Assembly: GCA_031255855.1 (NCBI GenBank)
Contig: JAIRRS010000152.1
Location: 148,292 to 212,291 of the forward strand
DNA length: 64,000 bases
From: Tannerellaceae bacterium
GTDB lineage: Bacteria; Bacteroidota; Bacteroidia; Bacteroidales; Tannerellaceae
Reading direction: 5' to 3'
Shown: one piece after another, positions 46,839-55,114 of the stretch
How the letters are laid out: each line of letters opens with the position of its first letter
Position numbering within the stretch: the stretch's first letter is position 1
Program-made: the position numbers and the translations under genes
The notes under the pieces: generated by a model
What the model saw: the letters and a program-made list of their open reading frames with translations, nothing else
Told to the model about the DNA's origin: nothing
Databases searched by the model: none

Positions 46839-48275
46839 ATGGCATTTACTAATAATGTAATGATTGTACGCCATGCGTTGTTGGCACGATTGGTAAAACT
46901 ATGGAAAGAGAATCGCCTTTTGGCTGAAATAGATCGTCTCCCGATAGAATTAACCCCTCGCAAATCAAAAGTAATAGGACGTTGCTGTGTGCATAAGGAA
47001 CGGGCTGTCTGGAAATACAAGACTTTTCCTCTGTTAGGCTTCGATATGCAAGACGAAGTAGACGAACTAACCCCTCTCTCCGAATATGCCAAACAAGCAT
47101 TGCTTCGTTCGGAAAATAAAAAAGAAAACTTGATGTGCGTGATTGACGAAGCATGTTCTTCATGCGTACAAGCAAACTATGTGATAACGAACCTTTGCAG
47201 GGGATGTGTAGCCCGGAGTTGCTACATGAATTGCCCGAAAGAATCCATCCGCTTTAATAAGAAAGGGCGGGCTGAGATAGACCATGAAACATGTATCAAT
47301 TGTGGTAAATGCCAGCAAAATTGTCCGTACCACGCGATTGTTTACATCCCAATTCCTTGCGAAGAAGTATGTCCGGTAAAAGCTATCAACAAAGACGAAT
47401 ATGGGATAGAACATATTGACGAATCTAAATGTATCTATTGCGGGAAATGTATCAATGCTTGTCCGTTTGGAGCTATCTTCGAAATATCACAAGTATTCGA
47501 CGTATTACAGCGATTAAGGGATAAAAAACCGATGGTGGCTATCGTGGCCCCTTCCATTCTGGCACAATTCAATGCACCGGTAAAGCAGGTATATGGAGCG
47601 ATTAAGGCATTAGGTTTTTTGGAAGTGGTAGAGGTGGCGCAGGGAGCTATGATGACCACCCGGCATGAAGCAGAAGAACTGAAAGAAAAGCTCCACGAAG
47701 GACAACCGTTTATGACAACCAGTTGCTGCCCTTCCTACATGCAATTGGCCGAGAAACATATTCCCGATTTAAAGAAATATATTTCTTCCACGGGATCTCC
47801 TATGTATTACACGGCACAATTGGCGAAAGAGAACTATCCGGATGCGGAAATCGTATTCGTAGGGCCTTGCGTTGCTAAGCGGAAAGAAGTCAGGACAGAC
47901 CCGAATGTAGACTTTACACTGACTTTTGAAGAAATTGGTTCTATACTGAATGGGTTGGATATTAAAATAGAAGAAGTAAAACCTTTCTCCGTCTTGTTTA
48001 ATTCTGTGCGTGAAGCACATGGGTTTGCTCAATCCGGCGGAGTGGTAAATGCCGTTAAGGTATATCTGAAAGACGAAAGTATTGATGCCGTACAGTTGTC
48101 TAACCTGACAAAGAAAAACGTTGCTTTGCTCCGGGCTTATGCAAAAACGGGAAAAGCCCCGGCACAATTTATAGAAGTGATGGCCTGTGAAGGAGGTTGC
48201 GTGACAGGGCCATGTATCCACAGCGACAAGCAAACAGCACAAAAACAACTGATAAAAGAATTGGATAAACTGTAA
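46839..48275 (+). CDS. Monomeric [FeFe] hydrogenase (group B-like)
   Basis: This 478-residue enzyme couples ferredoxin-type electron transfer to H2 production or uptake. An N-terminal part with CSSCVQ and CRGCVARSCYMNCP is followed by two 4Fe-4S motifs (CINCGKCQQNCP, CIYCGKCINACP). The H-cluster domain has TSCCPSY (C296 relay, C297 ligand), VGPCVAKRKE (C344) and EVMACEGGC (C450, C454). The L2 motif is GPC rather than the MPC of group A enzymes, and L3 continues VTGPC instead of the usual GG, which fits the group B enzymes known in gut Bacteroides (recalled, not checked). Maturation genes hydEFG are not in this window. A HAD gene follows 15 bases downstream. Confidence 0.92.
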   Translation: MAFTNNVMIVRHALLARLVKLWKENRLLAEIDRLPIELTPRKSKVIGRCCVHKERAVWKYKTFPLLGFDMQDEVDELTPLSEYAKQALLRSENKKENLMCVIDEACSSCVQANYVITNLCRGCVARSCYMNCPKESIRFNKKGRAEIDHETCINCGKCQQNCPYHAIVYIPIPCEEVCPVKAINKDEYGIEHIDESKCIYCGKCINACPFGAIFEISQVFDVLQRLRDKKPMVAIVAPSILAQFNAPVKQVYGAIKALGFLEVVEVAQGAMMTTRHEAEELKEKLHEGQPFMTTSCCPSYMQLAEKHIPDLKKYISSTGSPMYYTAQLAKENYPDAEIVFVGPCVAKRKEVRTDPNVDFTLTFEEIGSILNGLDIKIEEVKPFSVLFNSVREAHGFAQSGGVVNAVKVYLKDESIDAVQLSNLTKKNVALLRAYAKTGKAPAQFIEVMACEGGCVTGPCIHSDKQTAQKQLIKELDKL

Positions 48276-48290
48276 GAGACGGAATGTAAT

Positions 48291-48995
48291 ATGGCAAATA
48301 AGATGATAGAAGGGATAAAAGTGATAGGGTTTGACGCCGACGACACATTGTGGGTGAACGAAACTTATTTCCTTGAAACCGAACATAAATTCTGCGAACT
48401 CTTATCACCTTATGTTGATAAAGAAAAGGCATCGGCCGAATTATACCGTACGGAGATGCAGAATATGCATCTGTATGGATATGGGGTTAAAGCATTTATC
48501 CTGTCAGTTATTGAAACAGCCATTCATATTACGTCGGGAAAAGTCCCGGGAAAAATCCTTGGACAACTCCTGGAAGTCGGAAAAAAGCAACTGACTCGGC
48601 CGACAGAATTGCTTGACAGTGTAGAAGAGACCTTGAATGCTCTTGTAGGCCGTTACCGCCTTATACTCGTAACCAAAGGAGATTTGTTGGATCAGGAACA
48701 AAAACTTCGCCGTTCCGGTTTGGAGCATCTCTTTCACCATGTGGAAATTATGAGCGATAAAACTGAACGTGAATACAAGCAATTACTGAAACATATCGAC
48801 ATTCGCCCTGAAGAGTTCCTGATGATAGGTAATTCCGTCCGTTCAGATATCCTTCCTCCGCTTGCCTTGGGATGTCATGCCATCCATGTGCCGTTCCATA
48901 TTACCTGGGAACATGAAAAAGTATGCGAGCCTTTAAACCATGATTGTGCATATACGGTAGATTCACTTTGGGATATTATCTCTCTTTTGCCCTAA
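48291..48995 (+). CDS. HAD-superfamily hydrolase
   Basis: This 234-residue cytoplasmic phosphatase of the HAD family has motif I in GFDADDTLWVNE (nucleophile and acid Asp), an alpha-helical cap, motif II Thr in LILVTKGDLLDQE, motif III Lys near EIMSDKTEREY and motif IV acidic residues in LMIGNSVRSDILPPLALG. It resembles the YjjG/phosphoglycolate phosphatase branch; the substrate is not determinable. It lies 15 bases after the hydrogenase gene on the same strand and is probably co-transcribed. An ATG four codons downstream (48303) could also serve as the start. Confidence 0.9.
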   Translation: MANKMIEGIKVIGFDADDTLWVNETYFLETEHKFCELLSPYVDKEKASAELYRTEMQNMHLYGYGVKAFILSVIETAIHITSGKVPGKILGQLLEVGKKQLTRPTELLDSVEETLNALVGRYRLILVTKGDLLDQEQKLRRSGLEHLFHHVEIMSDKTEREYKQLLKHIDIRPEEFLMIGNSVRSDILPPLALGCHAIHVPFHITWEHEKVCEPLNHDCAYTVDSLWDIISLLP

Positions 48996-49614
48996 CACTC
49001 ATCATACGGCGGCACATGATGAATGTTATCTCGATTTTTTCGTTTAGATATTTTCTTTAATAGTATGCAAACGGCTGTGTCTTATTTGTCTACGTTGGGA
49101 TTTTAAGATTATTTCATAAAAGAATAAACATTGTATGAAGTACTTGGAGGAAGAAACGCAAAAAAGTATAAAAAAATTTAATTCGCAATTATCCATTACT
49201 TCATATATGAGGTCATTTTTAATAGGAGAAATAATCGGTTTTGATAAATTATACCTTTAACTTTTTCTGTAATCACAAGGGATAGCTTCTATTTTCAAGT
49301 CTTCTTTTGAAATCCTTTCAATTTATTTAATTTACATTGTTTGATATTAAAATGATATTATCATTTTAATTGCATTTTAATTTATTTATTATTATGTTAT
49401 TCTTTTCGGATGCATAAATTATTTGTCGAGTAACATTCTTGAAGGCTAGGATACAAGCAAGATAAGTCCACTATTACCAATGCTGAAGGCCTATTTCTTG
49501 TATAAAATCAATTTATTTGAATTATTTTATAAGTAAAAACAAATAAATCTCCGTGGTATTTAAAAATATTCTTATATTTGCTGCAAATCTATAAATCTAT
49601 TAATCTTTTTTTGT
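48996..49614. other. AT-rich 619-base gap between the HAD gene and bactofilin 2
   Basis: The region is strongly AT-rich and holds no long frame. A 42-codon frame (49135-49260, starting MKYLEEETQKSIKKFNSQLS) is possible but unsupported. A -7 box TATATTTG for bactofilin 2 lies at 49573-49580. I see nothing else I can support. Confidence 0.6.
49573..49580 (+). promoter_or_regulatory. -7 box of bactofilin 2
   Basis: TATATTTG lies 34 bases before the ATG at 49615; the -33 element is weak. Confidence 0.6.
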
Positions 49615-50094
49615 ATGGGAACAAAATATAATGGTGAGACCCCTTCAGGCGTTTTACATAATGCTTTAGCCTTTGGAACAACAGTAAAAGGGGATATTAC
49701 AACTGATGGCGATTTCCGTTTAGACGGTAGACTCGAAGGAACAATTAGTTGCGGTGGTAAAATAGTAATCGGTCAGACTGCGCAAGTAGAAGGAGATATC
49801 ATCTCTGTTAATGCTGAAATTCTTGGAAGAGTAGAAGGAAGCATCACAACAAGTGAAGTACTTGTGCTCAAACCTACTGCTATAATCAAAGGTATTATTA
49901 CTACCCAGGCATTAGTTGTTGAACCGAGCGCCAAATTCTCCGGTACATGTAACATGACTTTGGAAGACGATAACGAACTGGTGATGCCGCAGGACACATT
50001 GAATTTGCCTCCGGTACAAAACATTGTACCTCCGGTAACAGAAAGTTATACGCTGGGTAAAGACGTAGACGACGACGATGAATATTCTCGTTAG
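49615..50094 (+). CDS. Bactofilin (polymer-forming cytoskeletal protein), copy 2
   Basis: This is a 159-residue bactofilin whose beta-helix repeats (TVKGDITTDGDFRLDGRLEG, GQTAQVEGDIISVNAEILGR, PTAIIKGIITTQALVVEP) resemble the protein at 45948-46319 closely, including the FGTTVKGD / VGTTVKGD opening and the SAKFSGTCNM or NAKFSGVCNM segment. It differs by a C-terminal tail of about 40 residues rich in Pro, Val and acidic residues (GKDVDDDDEYSR end). Such tails often bind partners. It lies alone after a long AT-rich gap and ends at a strong bidirectional terminator. Confidence 0.92.
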   Translation: MGTKYNGETPSGVLHNALAFGTTVKGDITTDGDFRLDGRLEGTISCGGKIVIGQTAQVEGDIISVNAEILGRVEGSITTSEVLVLKPTAIIKGIITTQALVVEPSAKFSGTCNMTLEDDNELVMPQDTLNLPPVQNIVPPVTESYTLGKDVDDDDEYSR

Positions 50095-50100
50095 AGCCGT

Positions 50101-50146
50101 ATAAAAAGAAGGGGCGGAAAACTAATTTTCCGCCCCTTCTTTTTAT
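50101..50146. terminator. Bidirectional terminator between bactofilin 2 and the Gfo/Idh gene
   Basis: Perfect 21-bp arms (50101-50121 and 50126-50146), loop CTAA, GC-rich core GAAGGGGCGG flanked by A and T tracts on both sides. It serves convergent genes. Confidence 0.92.
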
Positions 50147-50159
50147 GGGTACACCTTGT

Positions 50160-51446
50160 TTAAACCGTAAGGCTATAAGGCGCTCTTATAGGGTTGCCAC
50201 GTAACTTATTTGCTTCGTCATCATTAGCAAACTCTTCTTTTTCCGGATTCCAACTCAACTTCCGGTTTAGTTCGTAACAGAGGTTGACAATCATACATAA
50301 AGAACTGGTGCGATGCCCTACTTCTACTGTGCTCAGAGGTTGTTTGCGTGTCTTCATCGAATTAAGAAAATCAGCATAATGGTCATTGCTCCGGTAAAGC
50401 CTGGTCTCGTTTTCTCCTATTTCCTGGTTTTGCAGCTTGGCAGGAATCGTATCCAAAAAGCTTCTGCTGATGTCGATTATTCCGTTGTCTCCAATAAAAC
50501 GGACAGCATTCCCGTCACTTTTTCTGAATGGCTCGTGGGTCATAATTGTGCCATCGGCATAATACATGGTCAAGACTTTGTAGCCCTTCCCGTCTGCTGG
50601 GATAAATTCCACCGGCCCGGAGTTATCCATACCCATTGCCCATTGTACGATATCAAACATGTGGGCTCCCCAATCGGTAATCATTCCCCCTCCATATTCT
50701 TTGTAATTCCGCCAATTGGGATACACTCTCTTTTCAATAGGAGGTAATAATTCTTCATTGTATGGATTCATTGGCCCAGGCCCAATCCATTTTTCCCAAT
50801 TAACATGTTTAGGAACAGGCTGTCCCGGCAAATCATACGGGGTAGGAGGAGGGCCTACGGAAACTTTAATCTCTCGTATCTTGCCGATATATCCGTTACG
50901 TACCAGTTCACAGGCATGCCGGAAATTCCGCCATGAGCGTTGCATATTACCAACTTGCAGCACACGGTTGTATTTGGCTACGGCATTAACCATGGCACGT
51001 CCTTCCTCGATGCTGTGAGCCATGGGTTTTTCTACATATACGTCTTTCCCTGCACGGCAAGCTTCTATGGTCATTACGGCATGCCAATGGTCGGGGGTGG
51101 CGATGATTACCCCGTCTATATCTTTCCGGTTTAATATTTCCTTGTAATCGGCATATTGTTTGAAGCCTTTATAGGCTTGCCCTCTTGCTTTCGTGATTTC
51201 TCCTTCAACGATTTCCTGCATGGCCTGCAGGCGGATAGAGTCGCAATCGGCGGCAGCCACTAAGTTGGCCCGACGGGCAAATTCGGGAGCTAACGTCCAA
51301 CGTCCTTGCGCCCCGCAACCAATAATTCCCAGAGTAATCTGGTCGCTCGGTGCCATGTAATTAGTCCCGCCTAAAACATTGCGGGGTAAGATAGTGAATG
51401 CAGCGGCAGCCAATGTGCCGTTCCTTAGGAAACTTCTTCGATTCAT
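50160..51446 (-). CDS. Gfo/Idh/MocA-family oxidoreductase with Tat-type signal
   Basis: This 428-residue NAD(P)-dependent sugar oxidoreductase has a Tat-like signal at its N-terminus (NRRSFLRNGTLAAAAFTIL), so export to the periplasm is likely. The Rossmann domain begins ITLGIIGCGAQGRW near residue 37, and GVIIATPDHWHAVMTIEACR and the EKPMAHSIEEGRAMV segment with the conserved EKP follow. The C-terminal substrate domain has GGGMITDWGAHMFDIVQWAM. Related exported Gfo/Idh proteins act on glycosides by transient oxidation; the substrate is unknown. It stands alone between a bidirectional terminator and sigma gene 3 (same strand, with a terminator between). Confidence 0.93.
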   Translation of the reverse strand: MNRRSFLRNGTLAAAAFTILPRNVLGGTNYMAPSDQITLGIIGCGAQGRWTLAPEFARRANLVAAADCDSIRLQAMQEIVEGEITKARGQAYKGFKQYADYKEILNRKDIDGVIIATPDHWHAVMTIEACRAGKDVYVEKPMAHSIEEGRAMVNAVAKYNRVLQVGNMQRSWRNFRHACELVRNGYIGKIREIKVSVGPPPTPYDLPGQPVPKHVNWEKWIGPGPMNPYNEELLPPIEKRVYPNWRNYKEYGGGMITDWGAHMFDIVQWAMGMDNSGPVEFIPADGKGYKVLTMYYADGTIMTHEPFRKSDGNAVRFIGDNGIIDISRSFLDTIPAKLQNQEIGENETRLYRSNDHYADFLNSMKTRKQPLSTVEVGHRTSSLCMIVNLCYELNRKLSWNPEKEEFANDDEANKLRGNPIRAPYSLTV

Positions 51447-51553
51447 GGTATTAATTCATTAATAATTAGATATAATAAATTGATTATTCACAAAGCTATT
51501 AAAAAAAACAGGTTAGTAATCATTCTTTTAAAATTTTTCTATATCCCCTTTGC

Positions 51554-51589
51554 CTAAAAAAAGAAAAGCCACCTCGTCCGAGGCAGCTT
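51554..51589 (-). terminator. Terminator of sigma gene 3
   Basis: On the minus strand AAGCTGCCTCG and CGAGGTGGCTT pair over five core bases plus an outer AAGC/GCTT, with a loop of GA, followed by a T-rich tract. Confidence 0.75.
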
Positions 51590-51613
51590 ACGATTATATA
51601 TAGGCATAGTTTT

Positions 51614-52123
51614 TTAGTCTTGATGAAAATCTTTCAGTTCTTTTTGCAGTTCCTGGCGGGCAAAGAAAATGCGGCTCTTTACTGTTCCCAGGGGTACATT
51701 TAATTTGTCTGCTATTTCATTGTATTTATAGCCGCTCAGGTACATGGAGAAAGGAACTTTCAAATCTTCGCTCAGTCCATTGACGGCATTTGTTATTTCC
51801 TGTATTTGGTAAGAACCGTCAGGAGTATCAAACCCAGAATCATTCAATACATCAACATTGTATATATCAACCCCTTGGTCGATGATTGTCTGTGCACGGA
51901 CAGTTTTATGGTAATCGTTGATGAAGATATTACGCATAACGGTTAATACCCAACCTTTGAAGTTTACATTGTCCACAAATTTGTCTTGATTGTTCAACAC
52001 TTTGAGGGTCGTGTCTTGAAGTAAATCCTGGGCATCTTCCCTGTTAGCGGTGAGCATTAAAGCAAAGTTCATCATGTTGTCTTGTAAGCTCAATAATTTT
52101 TGCTGAAATTGCAATGCATTCAT
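51614..52123 (-). CDS. ECF-like sigma-70 family RNA polymerase sigma factor, paralogue 3
   Basis: This 169-residue sigma factor has region 2 (ANREDAQDLLQDTTLKVLNN, GWVLTVMRNIFINDY) and region 4 (YNEIADKLNVPLGTVKSRIF). It is about 85% identical by eye to the product at 1199-1708 and has the same length. The two share their upstream DNA as well, down to the spacing of blocks before a TATCTTTG -7 box (here 52212-52219), so they arose by duplication of a gene with its control region. No anti-sigma factor gene is adjacent. Overlapping target promoters are likely because the DNA-contacting helices barely differ. Confidence 0.93.
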   Translation of the reverse strand: MNALQFQQKLLSLQDNMMNFALMLTANREDAQDLLQDTTLKVLNNQDKFVDNVNFKGWVLTVMRNIFINDYHKTVRAQTIIDQGVDIYNVDVLNDSGFDTPDGSYQIQEITNAVNGLSEDLKVPFSMYLSGYKYNEIADKLNVPLGTVKSRIFFARQELQKELKDFHQD

Positions 52124-52477
52124 AATTGTAGTCGTTATTTATAGGTTCTTTATTTGTTCGTGAGATTGTCTTTCTCTTCTTTTTGTTTTGTCTTCGTTTC
52201 TGATGACACTACAAAGATATGGGGAAGGAATGAATCTTATAAACTATTTAATTCATGTTAATAAGGAAAACAGTAACTTTAAGAATTACCCTCTAATTTG
52301 CTGGTGTTTGAACAGGATTTACAACTTCTACAACTGTTAAAATTCAGGATTTCACAACTAAGTGATTATAATTTACAACTATATTTGCGCCTGAGTTGCC
52401 GGATAAGCATTTGTTAGATTCTCGAAAAAAGATATAAGTTCGCGACCCGGAACCGCTCCATGTCCGGTAAACAGTGG
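52124..52477 (-). promoter_or_regulatory. Upstream regulatory region of sigma gene 3
   Basis: On the minus strand this region has TATCTTTG (52212-52219), TATTAACAT near 52262, TTAAAG near 52280, TTGTAAATCCTGTTCA (52309-52324) and TTGTAAATT (52370-52378). The same blocks precede sigma gene 1 in the same order and with almost equal gaps (block to -7 box: 90 bases in both). The part next to the fluC gene shows no other feature. Confidence 0.7.
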
Positions 52478-52855
52478 TCATACTTTGGATAACAGGAATC
52501 CAATCCAGACAGCCAACATTCCTATAAGTATGCTTGAAAGGACGTAAAACGTAAATACCGGATAATTATTAGCTTCCAGCAATTGCATGTTTTCAGACGA
52601 AAAGGTGGAAAAGGTAGTATATCCTCCACAAAAACCTGTAACGAACAACAAATTAAAGTTTCTGTCGAGCAATTCATACCGTACAGCCAAACCGGCAAAC
52701 AGTCCTATCAATAAACATCCCAAAATATTAACCACAAAAGTAGCCAAAGGAAAAGAACCGGGATTCAAATATTTATTGACACAAAAAGAGGTCAAGAAAC
52801 GAAAAATGCTGCCTATCCCTCCGCCTAAACCAACTAAAAGTATTTGTTTCAGCAT
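52478..52855 (-). CDS. fluC: Fluoride-specific ion channel FluC (CrcB)
   Basis: This 125-residue protein has four membrane helices. It has the family marks GGGIGSIFRFLTSF near the start, FPLATFVVNILGCLLIGLFA in the second helix and GFCGGYTTFSTFSSE with the conserved Phe and Thr residues of the pore. It forms a dual-topology dimer that lets fluoride leave the cell. Length is typical (about 125). I looked for a crcB/fluoride riboswitch in the preceding 135 bases and did not recognise one. Confidence 0.94.
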   Translation of the reverse strand: MLKQILLVGLGGGIGSIFRFLTSFCVNKYLNPGSFPLATFVVNILGCLLIGLFAGLAVRYELLDRNFNLLFVTGFCGGYTTFSTFSSENMQLLEANNYPVFTFYVLSSILIGMLAVWIGFLLSKV

Positions 52856-53113
52856 CTTAATCTGAAATTATTATGAAAAATATTACAATAGCTAAAAGTA
52901 ATCCATTTTTAATCGCCAGCCAAACGAAACGCGGGAACAAAGGCAAATTATTTGCAAAATGACGCTTACATTGCTTGATCCGGGTCTTTTTCCGTCATAT
53001 TTATATACAATATTTTTTATTCGCTCTAATAATCATGTAGATTAATATTTAATTTTCTTACGAATATGTTTTTCTTTGTATTCGGAAAAATAACAACATT
53101 AAAAAAAGCTAAG
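52856..53113 (+). promoter_or_regulatory. Divergent region between fluC and the flavoprotein gene
   Basis: A TTTCTTTG (53069-53076, one mismatch to TAnnTTTG) lies about 38 bases before the chosen flavoprotein start at 53114. Nothing else is evident. Confidence 0.4.
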
Positions 53114-54490
53114 ATGAGAATGTTAAACCAAAATGACTTACTGGAAAACTTAAACAAATCGGGATTAGACAGAAGGAGTTTCATTAAATATCTGACAGCC
53201 GTTGGTCTATTATCAATGGTAAATACACAAGAAGCCAAGGCTTTTTCGAGCAACGCTAAAGGAAAAATTGTAATCGTAGGCGGAGGCGCCGCTGGAATTA
53301 GTATGGCCGCCCGTTTAAAGAGATGGCTTAAGGATCCGGATATCACGTTGATAGACCCCAGCGACCGCCAATATTACCAACCGGGATTTACACTGATTGC
53401 TTCGGGTGTATACGAGCCTGGTGACGTTTGGAAAAAGCAGGAAGACTATATCCCTAAAAATGTGACCTGGATTAAAGACTCGGTTGCGGCAATCGACCCG
53501 GTTGCAAATGAAATTACTACCCGGAAGAGTGGGAAAATATCATACGATTTCCTGGTGCTGACACCCGGTTTGCAAATCAATTGGGACAAGGTGGAAGGCA
53601 TTACCTATAATACGCTGGGGCAGGGAAATGCCCACTGTATCTATGACTTTAACGGGGCGCAAAAGACTTGGAAAGCCATACAGGAATTCTCTAAATCCGG
53701 TGGGCGGGGTATATTTACAGACACCTATACAAAGCATAAATGTGGTGGCGCCCCTAAAAAGATATGTTTGCTTACAGAGCATTATACCCGCAGGCAAAAG
53801 ACACGCGAAAACGTAATGTTGGATTTTTATACCGCCTCCCACGAACTCTACGATGTGCCCTATTATACTCCGCGGTTGCTGGAGATTTATGACGAACGGA
53901 ATATACCTATTTCTATAAATACCAAGGTGAAAGGGGTTGATACGGTGAAGAAACAGGTCTATTTTGAGAAAACAGAATTGCATGACAATGAGAAAATCGT
54001 CACTCCTTTCAGGGAAGATTATGATTTCCTTCATTTTACTCCGCCGATGTCTGCACCAACATTCGTGCGGGAATCAGGATTAGGATGGACAGAAGGCAAG
54101 TTTGCTGATGAAAACTGGGTGATGGTAGACAAAGAAACAATGGTGCATACCAAGTATTCGAATATTATTTCTCTTGGCGATTGCAGCGATTTACCTACCA
54201 GTAAAACATCGGCAGCTATCCGCGTGCAAGTACCCCTGGCTGCAAAAAATCTGATATCATTAATGGAAGGCAAAGCGCCTGGGGAGAAATATAACGGGTA
54301 TGCCGCCTGCCCCATAGTGACCGATTACGGGCATGTGTTGCTCTGCGAATTTGATTATGCGAAAAAACGGGAAAGCTCCTTCCCATTCAGTTTGATGGAC
54401 ATGTCGAAAGAGTCCTGCCTGGCGTGGCTTCTTAAAGTTTATATCCTGAAACCGATGTTCTTTTACGGTATGCTTCGCGGAAAGGCTTAA
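53114..54490 (+). CDS. FAD-dependent oxidoreductase, sulfide:quinone reductase-like, Tat-exported
   Basis: This is a 458-residue protein. I start at ATG 53114 because the longer frame from 53066 runs over a possible promoter. A Tat-like signal (LDRRSFIKYLTAVGLLSM) precedes an FAD-binding Rossmann motif (GKIVIVGGGAAGISMAARL). The central KHKCGGAPKKICLLTEHY with its Cys and the later ISLGDCSDLPTSKTSAAIRV are found in sulfide:quinone oxidoreductase-like and related periplasmic flavoproteins. The C-terminal YILKPMFFYGMLRGKA may lie near the membrane. It could oxidise sulfide or pass electrons to quinones; its acceptor is inferred. It is convergent with mmcQ, separated by a palindromic repeat. Confidence 0.87.
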   Translation: MRMLNQNDLLENLNKSGLDRRSFIKYLTAVGLLSMVNTQEAKAFSSNAKGKIVIVGGGAAGISMAARLKRWLKDPDITLIDPSDRQYYQPGFTLIASGVYEPGDVWKKQEDYIPKNVTWIKDSVAAIDPVANEITTRKSGKISYDFLVLTPGLQINWDKVEGITYNTLGQGNAHCIYDFNGAQKTWKAIQEFSKSGGRGIFTDTYTKHKCGGAPKKICLLTEHYTRRQKTRENVMLDFYTASHELYDVPYYTPRLLEIYDERNIPISINTKVKGVDTVKKQVYFEKTELHDNEKIVTPFREDYDFLHFTPPMSAPTFVRESGLGWTEGKFADENWVMVDKETMVHTKYSNIISLGDCSDLPTSKTSAAIRVQVPLAAKNLISLMEGKAPGEKYNGYAACPIVTDYGHVLLCEFDYAKKRESSFPFSLMDMSKESCLAWLLKVYILKPMFFYGMLRGKA

Positions 54491-54511
54491 CGTTGGATTT
54501 TTCCCGATTTT

Positions 54512-54590
54512 CATTTGGATGTTTTTCCAAAAACATCCAAATGTTTTTATAAATTCACCCAAATGCTTTTCCAAAATCATCCAGATGAAT
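54512..54590 (+). repeat. Palindromic intergenic repeat, copy C
   Basis: A perfect 15-bp inverted repeat with a 2-base loop (CATTTGGATGTTTTT at 54512-54526, AAAAACATCCAAATG at 54529-54543) is followed by a second half-unit that ends ATCATCCAGATGAAT, as in copy B. It lies between convergent genes and could also terminate both transcripts. Confidence 0.75.
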
Positions 54591-54596
54591 AATCCA

Positions 54597-54959
54597 TTAT
54601 AATTTCAGGTATTCTTCCCGTTTGTATTTGGGAAGTTTCTTTATTACCTGGTCTGCCGAGTGTTGGATCAGTTCTTTTATCAGGTCATCGGGTAGGTCGT
54701 TGTCTAATGTAACCAAATTCCACAGAGGTGTTTTAAAATCAGTACTAGTTATACCGTTGTATTTTTCCCGCAGTTCTATGGACCTTTCCGGGTCGCATTT
54801 GAGGTTCGCTCTGAATATACCATCTTTAGGTTCTAAAGGGATATAGGCAAACATTTTTTCCATCACTTTGAACACTAATACATTGTGCCCGAGGAAAGGT
54901 AATGATTCGGTTGCTCCTTTGACGGAGAGGCAGGATTCGCGGAATTCTTCGATGTTCAT
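54597..54959 (-). CDS. MmcQ/YjbR-family protein
   Basis: This 120-residue protein has the MmcQ/YjbR fold. I start at ATG 54959, because the longer frame to 55052 covers the adjoining AlkD remnant in another frame. The plan fits the family: NIEEFRESCLSVKGATESLP at the start, FLGHNVLVFKVMEKMFAYI, then FRANLKCDPERSIELREKYN and HWNL-type region TPLWNLVTLDNDLPDDLIKE. YjbR proteins resemble DNA-binding CyaY-like folds; the function is unknown. It is the last gene of a small minus-strand cluster with DUF3788 and two damaged genes, a group of neighbours seen together in other Bacteroidales. Confidence 0.88.
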   Translation of the reverse strand: MNIEEFRESCLSVKGATESLPFLGHNVLVFKVMEKMFAYIPLEPKDGIFRANLKCDPERSIELREKYNGITSTDFKTPLWNLVTLDNDLPDDLIKELIQHSADQVIKKLPKYKREEYLKL

Positions 54960-54961
54960 AG

Positions 54962-55114
54962 CTATTCTTTCAGGAACAGGCCTTTGCGAGCGGGGATAAT
55001 CAGGGTTACGGCGGCGGCACGGCGCACGAATCGTTTGTCGGAGGTTGCCCACTTTTTTAGTTCGGCGATGTATTCGGGGTACATCCTGATAAAGTCGCCT
55101 ACAATGGTATTCAT
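54962..55114 (-). pseudogene. Remnant of an AlkD-like DNA alkylation repair gene
   Basis: A 50-codon frame (ATG 55114, TAG 54962-54964) encodes a stretch typical of the middle of AlkD-type HEAT-repeat DNA glycosylases: YPEYIAELKKWATSDKRFVR followed by RAAAVTLIIPARKGLFL. Whole proteins have about 220-240 residues, so both the N-terminal half and the C-terminal third are missing. The start overlaps the stop of the DUF3788 gene (ATGA), and mmcQ begins two bases after its stop codon. I interpret this as a gene cut down by deletions, although a 50-residue product could still be translated. Confidence 0.7.

Noticed and set aside
52856..52990. Fluoride riboswitch upstream of fluC
   Set aside because: The conserved GATGG-like and GATGR-C-CCTA-like elements could not be found on the minus strand.
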